Source: Bog-473 sp963745665 (GTDB lineage Bacteria; Actinomycetota; Acidimicrobiia; Acidimicrobiales; RAAP-2). From it: a stretch of DNA of 64,000 bases. The position numbers were made by a program, and so were the translations under genes. Below are positions 11,326-20,056 of the stretch, one piece after another. How positions within the stretch are numbered: the stretch's first letter is position 1; every line of letters starts with the position of its first letter. The stretch spans positions 776,597 through 840,596 of the forward strand of contig CAVUYE010000001.1 in NCBI GenBank assembly GCA_963745665.1, written 5' to 3'. The notes under the pieces are model-generated. The model saw only the letters and a list, made by a program, of their open reading frames with translations. It had not been told where the DNA came from and made no database searches.

Positions 11326-11880
11326 ATGCCCCGAGCGCTGCGAACGTGGTCGCTCCGGCTGCTGATCCTTCCCGCGTGTGCCCTGGCCCTGGCCGCCTGC
11401 TCGAGTAGCCCGTCATCCTCGAACTCTGCGTTGACCACCACGACTGCTTCCTCGGTGACCACGACCTCGAGCTCGTCCGCCGGCACGACGTCGAGCACGT
11501 CCCAGACGTCAGGCACGCTGGTCCCGCAGACGCCGACTGGCACCGAGTTCTTGTCCCCGTCGAAGAACATCAGCTGTGAGATCGATGACAACTTCGGGCC
11601 GAGTGCCATCACGAGCACGCTGTGTCTCACCATCTCGCCGCCGAAATCGGTGACGTTGAAGACTGACAGCAGCCTCACCGAATGCGCCGGCGTGAACTGC
11701 CTTTCCAATGCCGGTACGAACACCCCGACCCTCGCCTACGGCCAGTCGATCACTCTCGGGCCATTCACCTGCGCCTCATCGACGGCGGGCGTCAAGTGCA
11801 CGCTGGCGAGTGGTGACGGGTTCCTCATCTCGAGCAGCGCCATCACCGCGCTGGGGAACGCCAAGGTGGCCGCAGGCTAA
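11326..11880 (+). CDS. secreted lipoprotein of unknown function
   Basis: 184 residues. The start at ATG 11326 gives a classical lipoprotein signal: basic MPRALRTWSLRLL, a hydrophobic core, then the lipobox LAAC with cysteine near residue 25. A low-complexity Ser/Thr stretch of about 35 residues follows, typical of a surface tether. The C-terminal half has four further cysteines (ISCEID, TLCLTI, LTECAGVNCLS, FTCASS), which could form disulfides outside the cell. It resembles small actinobacterial secreted proteins of unknown role. It converges on the diguanylate cyclase gene, with 13 bp between the two stops. Confidence 0.75.
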   Translation: MPRALRTWSLRLLILPACALALAACSSSPSSSNSALTTTTASSVTTTSSSSAGTTSSTSQTSGTLVPQTPTGTEFLSPSKNISCEIDDNFGPSAITSTLCLTISPPKSVTLKTDSSLTECAGVNCLSNAGTNTPTLAYGQSITLGPFTCASSTAGVKCTLASGDGFLISSSAITALGNAKVAAG

Positions 11881-11893
11881 AGCTGAGCCGGGG

Positions 11894-13675
11894 TCAGTTG
11901 TGCTGCGGCTCCCTGGAGGTGAGGTCGACCGAGTCGCCGTTGCTGTGGGTCCTCAAGCCCGATCCCACTCGGACGGCAACCGGAGTCGCTGCGGGCTGTT
12001 CGGATCCGGCTGAGGTGACGACCTGATCCCGTCCTCCTGCCTTGGCGCTGAGAAGAGCGGTGTCGGCCAGTGAGACAACCTGGTCGAAGTCGGTGGCCTG
12101 TTCCGATGACGCGACACCGAAGCTGATGGTGAACGGTGGGAGGTCAGCGACGACGATCCGCTCGCCCAGGCGTTCACGGACACGCTCCAGCACCTGTCGG
12201 GCTTCGTCCACCGGGCACTCGGGGAGGACGATGACGAACTCCTCGCCTCCGTAGCGGCCCGGGATGTCGATGGGGCGGAGCGAGTCCCGAAGCACCTGCG
12301 AGAAGGTCCGCAGCGCGCGGTCGCCGGCGGCGTGCCCGAAGGTGTCGTTCAAGTCCTTGAAGCGGTCGAGGTCGCCGTAGGCCACGGAGTACGACGTCCC
12401 GGTCGCGTGCAGCTCACGGACCGCCGTCTCCAGGCTCCTCCTCGTCATGAGGCCCGTGAGGGAGTCACTGTTGGCCTGGGTCTGGGAGACCTCGAAGGCG
12501 CGCAGCATCGCCAGGCGCTCCGATGCCCTTCGTGCGACCACCTCCACGTCCTTCTCCACTGCATCCGACGGAGGCGAGCCGTCCTGCGTGGTGACATGGA
12601 AGACACCGATGGAACTGCCGCCGATGCTCATGGGGACACACAGCGCGGAGCAATGCCGGCCGCGGAGGTTGGGACAGGCATCGAGTGCGGTGCTGTCGGG
12701 AAACACCATGTTCCGCGCCCTCGATGCCGCCGGGCAGTCCTCGGGGGACATGACCCCGCACCCGGCGTCGTCGGCCTGCGCGGAGCTGACCAGCACCTGT
12801 CGAAAGTGGGCCTTGCTGGAATCGGCGAGGAGGAGCTCGGATCGCATGCCCGGAGCGGCCTGGCTCAGCGCCTCGGCGACGACATCGAAGACGGATGGCT
12901 CCGCTCTCGACATCTCCAGTGCGGTCTGCAGGCTGGCTTCGAACGCGATCCTCCGGGAGATGTCGGATTGCACGGCCTCACGGCTGGCCTGTTCGCGTTC
13001 CACCTGCAGCGCGTGGCGGGTGAGGATCGCGATCACGGTGCCGGCGATGAGCACGCCGATGGCGATGGACCACAGGAGATCGACCCGGGCCCGGTTGGCG
13101 GCCGTATGTGCTTGCTCGGCCGTGGTCGTCAGCCGGTCGGTGATGGTCGCCTGGAGGTCGGCGAGCGTTGCATCGAGGCTCGTGTAGGCCGAGTTCTCCA
13201 CTGCCCAGAGCTGTGTTGTCTGCGGCGTCTTTGCTTCACCGGCCAGAAATGCCCCGAGGCTGTCCTGCGCCGCGACGTAGGCCGCCATCTGGCGTGTCAG
13301 GCCGGGAGCAAGGTTGGCGTCGCCCTGTGACGCGAAGAGGCGTTGGAGCGCGTCGTATGACTTGTCCATGGCGTTGGCGTCGCTCTCCGCGGGGGGGACG
13401 TACGACGAGGCCGGCGAGGCACCGTTGAACACCTCGGCTGCGAGCAGCTGGAAATTTGCAGCCGATGCCCGGATGGTCCTCACCGGCGAGAGGAGCGCGA
13501 GGTACCGCTGCGTCAGCTGGGCCGTCGCCGATTCGGCCTGAGAGGCGTTGGCCACTCCCAGGAAGGCGCCCGCGAGGGCGATGAGGGTGAGGATGACCCC
13601 CAGCAGGACGATGGCCCGGTGGGGTGCGTACCACCTCCAGGGCTCCCGGCCGCGGGTCTTCGAGCCGGTGTCCAC
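11894..13675 (-). CDS. membrane-bound diguanylate cyclase with GAF-like domain
   Basis: 593-residue signalling enzyme making cyclic di-GMP from two GTP. A first membrane helix (residues about 20-42) and a second (about 197-218) bracket an extracytoplasmic helical sensor region. A cytoplasmic GAF-like segment at about 250-400 contains CVPMSIGGSSIGVFHV. The C-terminal GGDEF domain has the active-site motif GRYGGEEF near residue 475. An RxxD (RPID) lies exactly five residues before GGEEF, the position of the allosteric product-inhibition site, so feedback inhibition is likely. It diverges from the amidohydrolase gene with 158 bp between the starts. Confidence 0.92.
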   Translation of the reverse strand: MDTGSKTRGREPWRWYAPHRAIVLLGVILTLIALAGAFLGVANASQAESATAQLTQRYLALLSPVRTIRASAANFQLLAAEVFNGASPASSYVPPAESDANAMDKSYDALQRLFASQGDANLAPGLTRQMAAYVAAQDSLGAFLAGEAKTPQTTQLWAVENSAYTSLDATLADLQATITDRLTTTAEQAHTAANRARVDLLWSIAIGVLIAGTVIAILTRHALQVEREQASREAVQSDISRRIAFEASLQTALEMSRAEPSVFDVVAEALSQAAPGMRSELLLADSSKAHFRQVLVSSAQADDAGCGVMSPEDCPAASRARNMVFPDSTALDACPNLRGRHCSALCVPMSIGGSSIGVFHVTTQDGSPPSDAVEKDVEVVARRASERLAMLRAFEVSQTQANSDSLTGLMTRRSLETAVRELHATGTSYSVAYGDLDRFKDLNDTFGHAAGDRALRTFSQVLRDSLRPIDIPGRYGGEEFVIVLPECPVDEARQVLERVRERLGERIVVADLPPFTISFGVASSEQATDFDQVVSLADTALLSAKAGGRDQVVTSAGSEQPAATPVAVRVGSGLRTHSNGDSVDLTSREPQHN

Positions 13676-13833
13676 GGTGGTACATATCGGCGCGTTCGCG
13701 CCGTCTCATGAGGCGCGGGGGCCGGTTGCAGCGGACCGCTCGGACCGCCCTCGTGACACTGCCATTGCGAGCGCACGAACGCTGTACCGAGACAGCCCTT
13801 CAATCCGGGAGATGCCGGGCGTATCCTCCCGCC

Positions 13834-15381
13834 ATGGTTGGCATCGGCCCCTTCTCTCGCCGCCTGCGCGACGTTCCCGACGACCAGCTGCCGCTCGTCG
13901 CCGGGCCGGTCTCCAACGGGGAGTTCGTCCCGGCCGCCGCAAGCGAAAAGGACCGAGCGGTCAACGAGTTGATCCGGCGGTCCATCGAGGATGCCGCGTG
14001 CCGGACCGGGCTGGACCGGCGCCGCTTCCTGCAGGGCGCCGGGGCCGTGGCAGCGACGCTCGCCGTCTTCGAGTTCGCGGGCTGCGCCGCTCCCTCGGCG
14101 TCGCACCCGCAGGCGGGGCCGGCACGGGGCAGGGGCGGCCGCTTCAACGCACCGCCGCCCGAGGACACCGCCGCCTGTGGGCAGGCACTGACCGGTTCGG
14201 AGTTCATCTTCGACGTCCACACCCACCACGTGATCCCTGCCGGTCCGTGGGTGCAGAACGCCCCGGAGACGACCGAGCTTGTGCTCTCCATGCTGCCCGC
14301 CGGCTGCACCGACACCGACCAGCTCGACTGCGTGGACCGTGCCAGCTACCTGCACGACCTCTTCCTGGCGAGCGACACCACCGTCGCGGTGCTGACGGAC
14401 GTCCCCAACTCCGGCCCGTCCAACGCTCCGATCCCGTTCGCCGACGCGCTGAGTACCCAGTCGATCACTGCCGGCCTGACCGGCGGGGGCGCCCCCCGCC
14501 TGCTGGTGGAGAACATCATCGCTCCGAACGTCGGGCCGGTGGCCGCCACCCTCGAGGAAATGTCGAGCGCGGTGGCGTCCGGCCCGCCCGCCGCCTTCAA
14601 GGTGTATACGGCCTGGAGCCCGACCGGCCAGGGGTACTCGCTCGAGGATCCCACCGTCGGGCTGCCCACCGTCCAGCACGCCCATGACCTCGGGGTCAAG
14701 GTCTTCGTCGCCCACAAGGGATTGCCGCTGGTGAACTTCGACCCGGCCTTCAACCACCCCGGGGACATGGTCGCGCTGTCGCGCATGTTCCCCGACATGC
14801 AGTTCGTCATCTACCACGCCGCCTGGGACCCCTCGCACGTGGAGGGCCCCTACGACCCCACCGCCACCATCGGCATCGACACCTTGCTGGCGGCGTTCGA
14901 TCAGTATGCCGTCCCGCCGAACGACAACGTCTGGGTCGACGTGGCAACGCTGTGGCGCCAATTGTTGACCACGCCCGATCAGGCTGCCCACGCGCTCGGC
15001 AAGGTGCTCAGCCGGGTGGGCACGCAGCGCGTGCTGTGGGGCACGGACTCCATCTGGTACGGCAGCCCCGAGCCGCAGATCATGGCGATGCGCATCTTCG
15101 AGATCACTCCTGAGTTCCAGGAGACGTACAACTATCCGGCCCTCACGGCGGATGTGAAGGCCGGCCTGTTCGGCCTCAACGCCGCCAATCTCTTCGGCGT
15201 GGACCCCGACGCCACCCGTTGCGGCCTGACCGAGGACCCCCTCACCGCCAACATCTCCGAGTCGGCCTTTCTGCGCGACGAGGGCGCGTTGCCCTCGGCC
15301 TGGCGGCCGCACGGGCCGACGACGCGCCGGCAGGTCCTGGGATGGCTGCGCTCCTCCGCGACCGCCTGGGTGCCGTCGTAG
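13834..15381 (+). CDS. Tat-exported amidohydrolase-2 family lipoprotein
   Basis: 515 residues from ATG 13834. An unusually long N-terminal leader ends in a twin-arginine motif, DRRRFLQGAGAVAA (residues about 60-73), followed by a lipobox-like FAGCA near 83, so the folded protein is probably exported and perhaps lipid-anchored. The mature part begins the metal-dependent hydrolase barrel with DVHTHH (about 126-131) and continues with AFKVYTAW, VFVAHKG, QFVIYHAAWDP and LWGTDSIWYG, the last supplying the usual late aspartate. This is the TIM-barrel amidohydrolase/decarboxylase fold; the substrate is unknown. The reading frame stays open upstream to 13624, but no signal-like sequence supports a start there. 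Confidence 0.85.
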   Translation: MVGIGPFSRRLRDVPDDQLPLVAGPVSNGEFVPAAASEKDRAVNELIRRSIEDAACRTGLDRRRFLQGAGAVAATLAVFEFAGCAAPSASHPQAGPARGRGGRFNAPPPEDTAACGQALTGSEFIFDVHTHHVIPAGPWVQNAPETTELVLSMLPAGCTDTDQLDCVDRASYLHDLFLASDTTVAVLTDVPNSGPSNAPIPFADALSTQSITAGLTGGGAPRLLVENIIAPNVGPVAATLEEMSSAVASGPPAAFKVYTAWSPTGQGYSLEDPTVGLPTVQHAHDLGVKVFVAHKGLPLVNFDPAFNHPGDMVALSRMFPDMQFVIYHAAWDPSHVEGPYDPTATIGIDTLLAAFDQYAVPPNDNVWVDVATLWRQLLTTPDQAAHALGKVLSRVGTQRVLWGTDSIWYGSPEPQIMAMRIFEITPEFQETYNYPALTADVKAGLFGLNAANLFGVDPDATRCGLTEDPLTANISESAFLRDEGALPSAWRPHGPTTRRQVLGWLRSSATAWVPS

Positions 15382-15576
15382 CCCCAGATGAGCGGTCTTT
15401 CTAGGGTTTTCTAACCAGAACGTGAGAATGCGGGGCCGGGAACGCGGAAGGGGCCGCCGGGCACTAGCAGGTGTGGGGTCACCGGGTTCGGACGCAGGGA
15501 GCGGCGCCGAGCACATCGTGGTGACGCTGCAGGATCCCCAGCGCTTCTCTGTCCTCTTCGAGCGTCATGCCCAGCG

Positions 15577-17640
15577 TCAGTTGGCCCGGAGAACCCAGAT
15601 TCGGGCCGTGCATGCCGCGTCGAGCGGCCACGCAAGGCCACGTTTCGTCAGGTCCGCGCCGCTCCACTGCTCGACGGTGCCGTTCGAATCGACCGCCGCA
15701 AGGTCGACCGCGGTGACGTCATACGCCCGTTCCCCCCGGATACCACACAGTCGCAGTGCGGTTCCATCGCCCGCCGTGCGTTCCGCCAGTTGGAAGCCGA
15801 AGACCACGGCCGCGTCCCCGTCGGGGGACACATAGGAGAGGGCGGCGCGCTCGGCGGGCGGGAGCAACCGCCACAGGTCGCCCTGCTGCACCAGCGGGCG
15901 CACCTCGCGGTAGAGCGCGACGGCCCGCCGGCACACGGCGAGGTCCTCGTCCGTGAGGCCTGCGAAATCGACGTCGAACCCGAACCGTGCGCTCATGGCC
16001 ACCGCACACCCGAAGGCGATGGGCCGGTTCTCCGCCTGGGTGACGTGGGCGCCGACGACGTTGGCCGGCAGGAAATGCGACGCGGCCCACTGCATGCGGA
16101 CCCGGTCGACGGGATCGGTGTTGTCCGACAGCCAGACCTCGTGGAACCAGCGCAGTGAGCCGAGGTCGACGCGTCCGCCGCCCGACGCGCACAGCATCAG
16201 CATCTGCTCGGGGTGGCGCTCCGCCACCGCCGCCATCAGGTCCCAGGTCGCCCGCACGTGGTCGACCCAGTAGTTCGCCTGCCGGTCGCGAGCCAGGGCG
16301 GGTGACCCCGGATCGGTCAGCGGCCGGTTGGCGTCCCACTTGAGGTAGCTGATGCCGGGGTTCTCGGCCAGCGCCCGGTCGACCACGTCGAGGACGAAGT
16401 CGGCCACCGCGGGCTGCAGCGTGTCGAGTACGTACTGCTGGCGGAACTCCTGGCGGGGGCGCGTCGGCTGCCCGACGACCCAGTCGGGATGGTCGGCGTA
16501 GAGCGTCGAGTCGGGGTTCACCATCTCGGGTTCGACCCACAGCCCGAACCGGACCCCACGCTCCTCCGCCCGCGCAATGACCGGACCGAGACCACCCGGC
16601 AGCTTCGTCTCGTTCACCTCCCAGTCGCCCAGGCCGGCGGTGTCGTCGTTGCGGGGGTGCGTCGTGCCGAACCACCCGTCGTCGAGGAGGAACAGCTCCG
16701 CCCCGAGGTCGGCCGTGCGGTCGATGAGGCCCAGCAGCCGCTCGGTGTCGAAGTCGAAGAAGGTGGCCTCCCAGTTGTTGACCACGATGGGACGCAGGGT
16801 GTTCCCGTCCCGCACCGCGTGGGCCCGCACCCAGCGGTGGAGCCGCCGGCTCAGGGAGCCGACCCCTTCGCTCGTCCAGGCCCAGATCTGCTCGGGGGTG
16901 GTGAACGTGGCGCCGGGGTCGAGCACGTACTCGGCCGCCATCGGGTTGTGCCCGCACCAGGCCCGCACCGTGGGGGCGGTGGTGCGCTCGAAGGCGAAGC
17001 GCGTGTTGCCGCCCCAGGCCAGCGCGCCGGCCAAGACCGTGCCGCTCGTTTCCTCCGGAGCCCCGTCCGGCGACAAGAAGAAGAAGGGGCTCGACTGCAG
17101 GTGCGGCCGGACGCCGCCCCGCGAGTCGACGAGCTTGGTCCCCGGCGTGAGCGGCTCGGTGGTGGTCGTCCACTCAGCCGCCCAGTCACTGCCGCCGAAG
17201 TGGGTCAGGTGGGGCGAGGGGGTGGCCAGCAGTGGCGAGGCGGCGGCCACCTCGAAGAGGGTGACCGGGCGACGCTGCCGGTTGGCGACCCTGACCCACT
17301 GGCGCAGCACACCGTGGTCCTCGGCCCGGAAGCACAGCCGGACCTCGAGCGGGCAGTCGGGGTCGACCAGCACGATCTCGGTGCCAGGACCGTCCGCCAT
17401 GACGTCCTTCACGCGGAGCCGGGTCGTCGTCGTGCCGTCGCCGTGGGTGACCCGCAACGATGGAGCCCGCAGGATCTCCTCGTCGTAGGCCGGGTAGGCC
17501 AGGGGGTAGAACCTCGCTGGCACCTTGGCCGACAACCGCTCCATGTGGGTCCCGATCTCCGGTCCGAAGCCCGCCTGGCGCAGCTGCCCCTCCTCGTCGA
17601 CGAGGAACCCGTAGCCCGCGCCCCCCGACGACACCACCAT
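15577..17640 (-). CDS. GH36 alpha-galactosidase
   Basis: About 687-residue glycoside hydrolase releasing terminal alpha-galactose. The beta-sandwich N-terminal domain (RFYPLAYPAYDEE) precedes the catalytic barrel with VVNNWEATFFDFD, FLLDDGWFG and GLWVEPEMVNPDS. The nucleophile aspartate lies in YLKWDANRP near residue 435, and the acid/base aspartate in SDNTDPVDR near 505. CASGGGRVD replaces the commoner CSSGGGRFD. No signal peptide is visible, so it probably acts inside the cell on imported galactosides. I prefer ATG 17640, which has a GAGGGG ribosome site about ten bases upstream, over ATG 17661, which has none. No sugar transporter is adjacent. Confidence 0.92.
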   Translation of the reverse strand: MVVSSGGAGYGFLVDEEGQLRQAGFGPEIGTHMERLSAKVPARFYPLAYPAYDEEILRAPSLRVTHGDGTTTTRLRVKDVMADGPGTEIVLVDPDCPLEVRLCFRAEDHGVLRQWVRVANRQRRPVTLFEVAAASPLLATPSPHLTHFGGSDWAAEWTTTTEPLTPGTKLVDSRGGVRPHLQSSPFFFLSPDGAPEETSGTVLAGALAWGGNTRFAFERTTAPTVRAWCGHNPMAAEYVLDPGATFTTPEQIWAWTSEGVGSLSRRLHRWVRAHAVRDGNTLRPIVVNNWEATFFDFDTERLLGLIDRTADLGAELFLLDDGWFGTTHPRNDDTAGLGDWEVNETKLPGGLGPVIARAEERGVRFGLWVEPEMVNPDSTLYADHPDWVVGQPTRPRQEFRQQYVLDTLQPAVADFVLDVVDRALAENPGISYLKWDANRPLTDPGSPALARDRQANYWVDHVRATWDLMAAVAERHPEQMLMLCASGGGRVDLGSLRWFHEVWLSDNTDPVDRVRMQWAASHFLPANVVGAHVTQAENRPIAFGCAVAMSARFGFDVDFAGLTDEDLAVCRRAVALYREVRPLVQQGDLWRLLPPAERAALSYVSPDGDAAVVFGFQLAERTAGDGTALRLCGIRGERAYDVTAVDLAAVDSNGTVEQWSGADLTKRGLAWPLDAACTARIWVLRAN

Positions 17641-17728
17641 GCTGCGCACGCCCCTCACCATTGCAGAAGCCCGGCCGCGCGCCCACGCCCCTCAAGACCC
17701 GGGCCACCGCGGCCACCGCCGCCGGTCG

Positions 17729-18757
17729 TCAGCTGGTCGCTGGACCTCGCCACAGATCGATGCCGCCGTCCACGGCGTAGACATCGATCTCTTTCAGCTC
17801 CTCGTCGCTGAACTTGAGGTTGTCGAGCGCCACCACGTTCTCCTCCAGCTGGGCGACGCTGCTGGCGCCGATGACGAGCGATGTGACGCGGGCGTCGCGC
17901 AGGGCCCACGCCAGCGCGAGCTGGGAGACCTTCTGGCCGCGCCCGGCTGCGATCTTCGCCAGAGCCCGTACCCGGCCGAGGTTCTCCTCGCTCAACATGT
18001 CGCGCGACAAGCTGGAGTTCTCCGACGCCCGCGACCCCGCGGGAATGTCCTGCAGGTAGCGCTCGGTCAGCAGCCCCTGCGCCAACGGGGAGAAGCCGAT
18101 GCACCCCACGCCCTCCTCGCCGAGGACGTCGAGCAACTGGTCCTCGATCCAGCGGTTGAACATGGAGTACGACGGCTGGTGGATGAGCAGCGGCGTGCCC
18201 AACGACCGCAGGATCGTGACCGCCTCCCTCGTGCGCACGTCCGAGTACGACGAGATGCCGACGTAGAGCGCCTTGCCCTGACGCACCGCCGCGTCGAGTG
18301 CGCCCATCGTCTCTTCGAGGGGCGTGTCCGGGTCGAAGCGGTGGTGGTAGAAGATGTCGACGTAGTCGAGCCCCAGGCGGCCGAGGCTCTGGTCGAGGCT
18401 GGCCAGCAGGTACTTGCGGGAGCCGTGATCGCCGTAGGGGCCGGGCCACATGTCCCAGCCCGCCTTGGTCGAGATGAGCAACTCGTCGCGCAGGCCCCCG
18501 AAGTCCGAGCGCAGGATCGAGCCGAAGTTGGTCTCGGCGCTCCCGTAGGGCGGGCCGTAGTTGTTGGCCAGGTCGAAGTGCGTGATGCCGAGGTCGAAGG
18601 CGCGCCGCACAATCGAGCGTTGGACGTCCAGGGTCCGGTCCTCCCCGAAGTTGTGCCACAGCCCGAGGGACAGGGCGGGCAGCATCACCCCGCTCCGTCC
18701 GCAGCGCCGGTAGGGCATGGACTGGTACCGATCGGGCGCCGGGTTGTACTGCGGCAT
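17729..18757 (-). CDS. aldo/keto reductase, YghZ/Gpr type (L-glyceraldehyde 3-phosphate reductase-like)
   Basis: 342-residue NADPH-dependent oxidoreductase. Start ATG 18757 is fixed by a GGAGGTG ribosome site about seven bases upstream. The N-terminus MPYRRCGRSGVMLPALSLG closely follows the E. coli YghZ pattern. Catalytic-type residues are visible: aspartate and tyrosine in DLANNYGPPYGSAE, lysine in STKAGWDM, and histidine in FYHHRFDPDTP. The C-terminal cofactor loop reads SLVIGASSVAQLEENV. YghZ-type enzymes detoxify L-glyceraldehyde 3-phosphate and methylglyoxal; that exact activity is inferred. It diverges from the dihydrodipicolinate-reductase-like gene. Confidence 0.9.
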   Translation of the reverse strand: MPQYNPAPDRYQSMPYRRCGRSGVMLPALSLGLWHNFGEDRTLDVQRSIVRRAFDLGITHFDLANNYGPPYGSAETNFGSILRSDFGGLRDELLISTKAGWDMWPGPYGDHGSRKYLLASLDQSLGRLGLDYVDIFYHHRFDPDTPLEETMGALDAAVRQGKALYVGISSYSDVRTREAVTILRSLGTPLLIHQPSYSMFNRWIEDQLLDVLGEEGVGCIGFSPLAQGLLTERYLQDIPAGSRASENSSLSRDMLSEENLGRVRALAKIAAGRGQKVSQLALAWALRDARVTSLVIGASSVAQLEENVVALDNLKFSDEELKEIDVYAVDGGIDLWRGPATS

Positions 18758-18875
18758 GGTGATGCACCTCCTGAGCTGGTTCGACGGCCTCCGTCTCGCT
18801 GTGGTCGCGAAATTAGCGATGAAACGGCAAGAGCGACCCACTGAGGGACAGCCCGGCGGGTGCGATGATGACCGC

Positions 18876-19952
18876 ATGGCAGAGAAGAAGAAGGTCGTCG
18901 TCTGGGGAACGGGATTCGTGGGGAAGATGGTGATCCCCGAGGTGCTGCGACACCCCCATTTCGAGCTCATCGGGGTCGGAGTCAACGACAAGGACAAGGT
19001 CGGCCGTGACGTCGGTGACATCTGCGGCATCGGGACCACGGGGATCACCGCCACTGACGACCTCAGTGCGCTTGTCGCCCTCCGCCCCGACGCCCTGGTG
19101 CACTACGGGCCCACCGCCGGGTTGGCCGACGCCAACATCCGGGACATGAGCGCATTCCTGCGCGCCGGCATCGACGTGTCGTCGACGGCCATGACCCCTT
19201 GGGTGTGGCCCCACATGAAGCAGAACCCGCCCTCGTGGATCGACCCCATCACCGAGGCCTGCGCGGAAGGCGGCGCCACGTGCTTCACCACGGGCATCGA
19301 CCCGGGTTTCGCCAACGACCTCTTCCCCATGACCCTCATGGGTCTCTGCGCTGAGGTGAAGAAGGTCAAGGCCCTCGAGATCCTGGACTACCTCAACTAC
19401 ACCGGCGCCTACGAGGACGAGATGGGCATCGGCCGCCCACCAGAGTTCACGCCCCTGCTCGAGCACACCGACATCCTGGTCATGTCCTGGGGCGGCACGG
19501 TGCCGATGATGGCGTCCGCCGTCGGCATTGAGCTCGACGAGATCACGACCACCTGGGACAAGTGGGTCACCGACGTCCCCATCACGACCGCCAAGGGTGT
19601 GATCAACTCCGGGGAGGTGGCGGCCATCCACTTCACCATCAATGGGATCTACAAGGGCGAGCCCCGCATCTGCCTCGAGCACATCAACCGCGTCGGCACC
19701 GATGCCGCGCCGGACTGGCCCCGCGGCACCCAGGACGACGTCTATCGGGTGGAGATCGAGGGGACGCCTTCGATCACGCAGGAGACGGCGTTCCGCTTCA
19801 CCGATGGCTCAGGCCGCGACGCCGCCGCCGCCGGTTGCCTGGCGACCGGCTTGCGCGCCCTCAATGCCGTGCCGGCCGTCAACGATCTGCCCGCCGGGTG
19901 GGCCACCGCGCTGGATCTGCCGCTCATCCCCGGGGCGGGGACCATCCGCTAG
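18876..19952 (+). CDS. dihydrodipicolinate reductase-like NAD(P)-binding oxidoreductase
   Basis: 358 residues. The N-terminal Rossmann fold is plain: VVVWGTGFVGKMVIPEVLRHP, then the loop GVNDKDKVGRDVGD. GIDPGFANDLFPMTL and EILDYLNYTGAYEDEMGIG match the conserved catalytic half of the mycobacterial dihydrodipicolinate-reductase-like family, which is related to 2,4-diaminopentanoate dehydrogenase rather than to the lysine-pathway enzyme DapB. The reaction is unknown. The acyl-CoA ligase 104 bp downstream, in the same direction, suggests a shared catabolic role. Start ATG 18876 was chosen because MAEKKK immediately precedes the first beta strand. Confidence 0.82.
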   Translation: MAEKKKVVVWGTGFVGKMVIPEVLRHPHFELIGVGVNDKDKVGRDVGDICGIGTTGITATDDLSALVALRPDALVHYGPTAGLADANIRDMSAFLRAGIDVSSTAMTPWVWPHMKQNPPSWIDPITEACAEGGATCFTTGIDPGFANDLFPMTLMGLCAEVKKVKALEILDYLNYTGAYEDEMGIGRPPEFTPLLEHTDILVMSWGGTVPMMASAVGIELDEITTTWDKWVTDVPITTAKGVINSGEVAAIHFTINGIYKGEPRICLEHINRVGTDAAPDWPRGTQDDVYRVEIEGTPSITQETAFRFTDGSGRDAAAAGCLATGLRALNAVPAVNDLPAGWATALDLPLIPGAGTIR

Positions 19953-20056
19953 ACGGCGATCTTGTCGACACACGCAGGAAGATAGGCGTCGGTCACGTCA
20001 ACGACCGGCGGAGTGCGAGAGTCGTCGCTCGGCGAGATAGGGAGGAACGGCATCCG

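Noticed and set aside
13624..13833. N-terminal extension of the amidohydrolase
   Set aside because: The upstream frame overlaps the cyclase start region antisense and has no ribosome site; the ATG 13834 protein already has a complete Tat signal.
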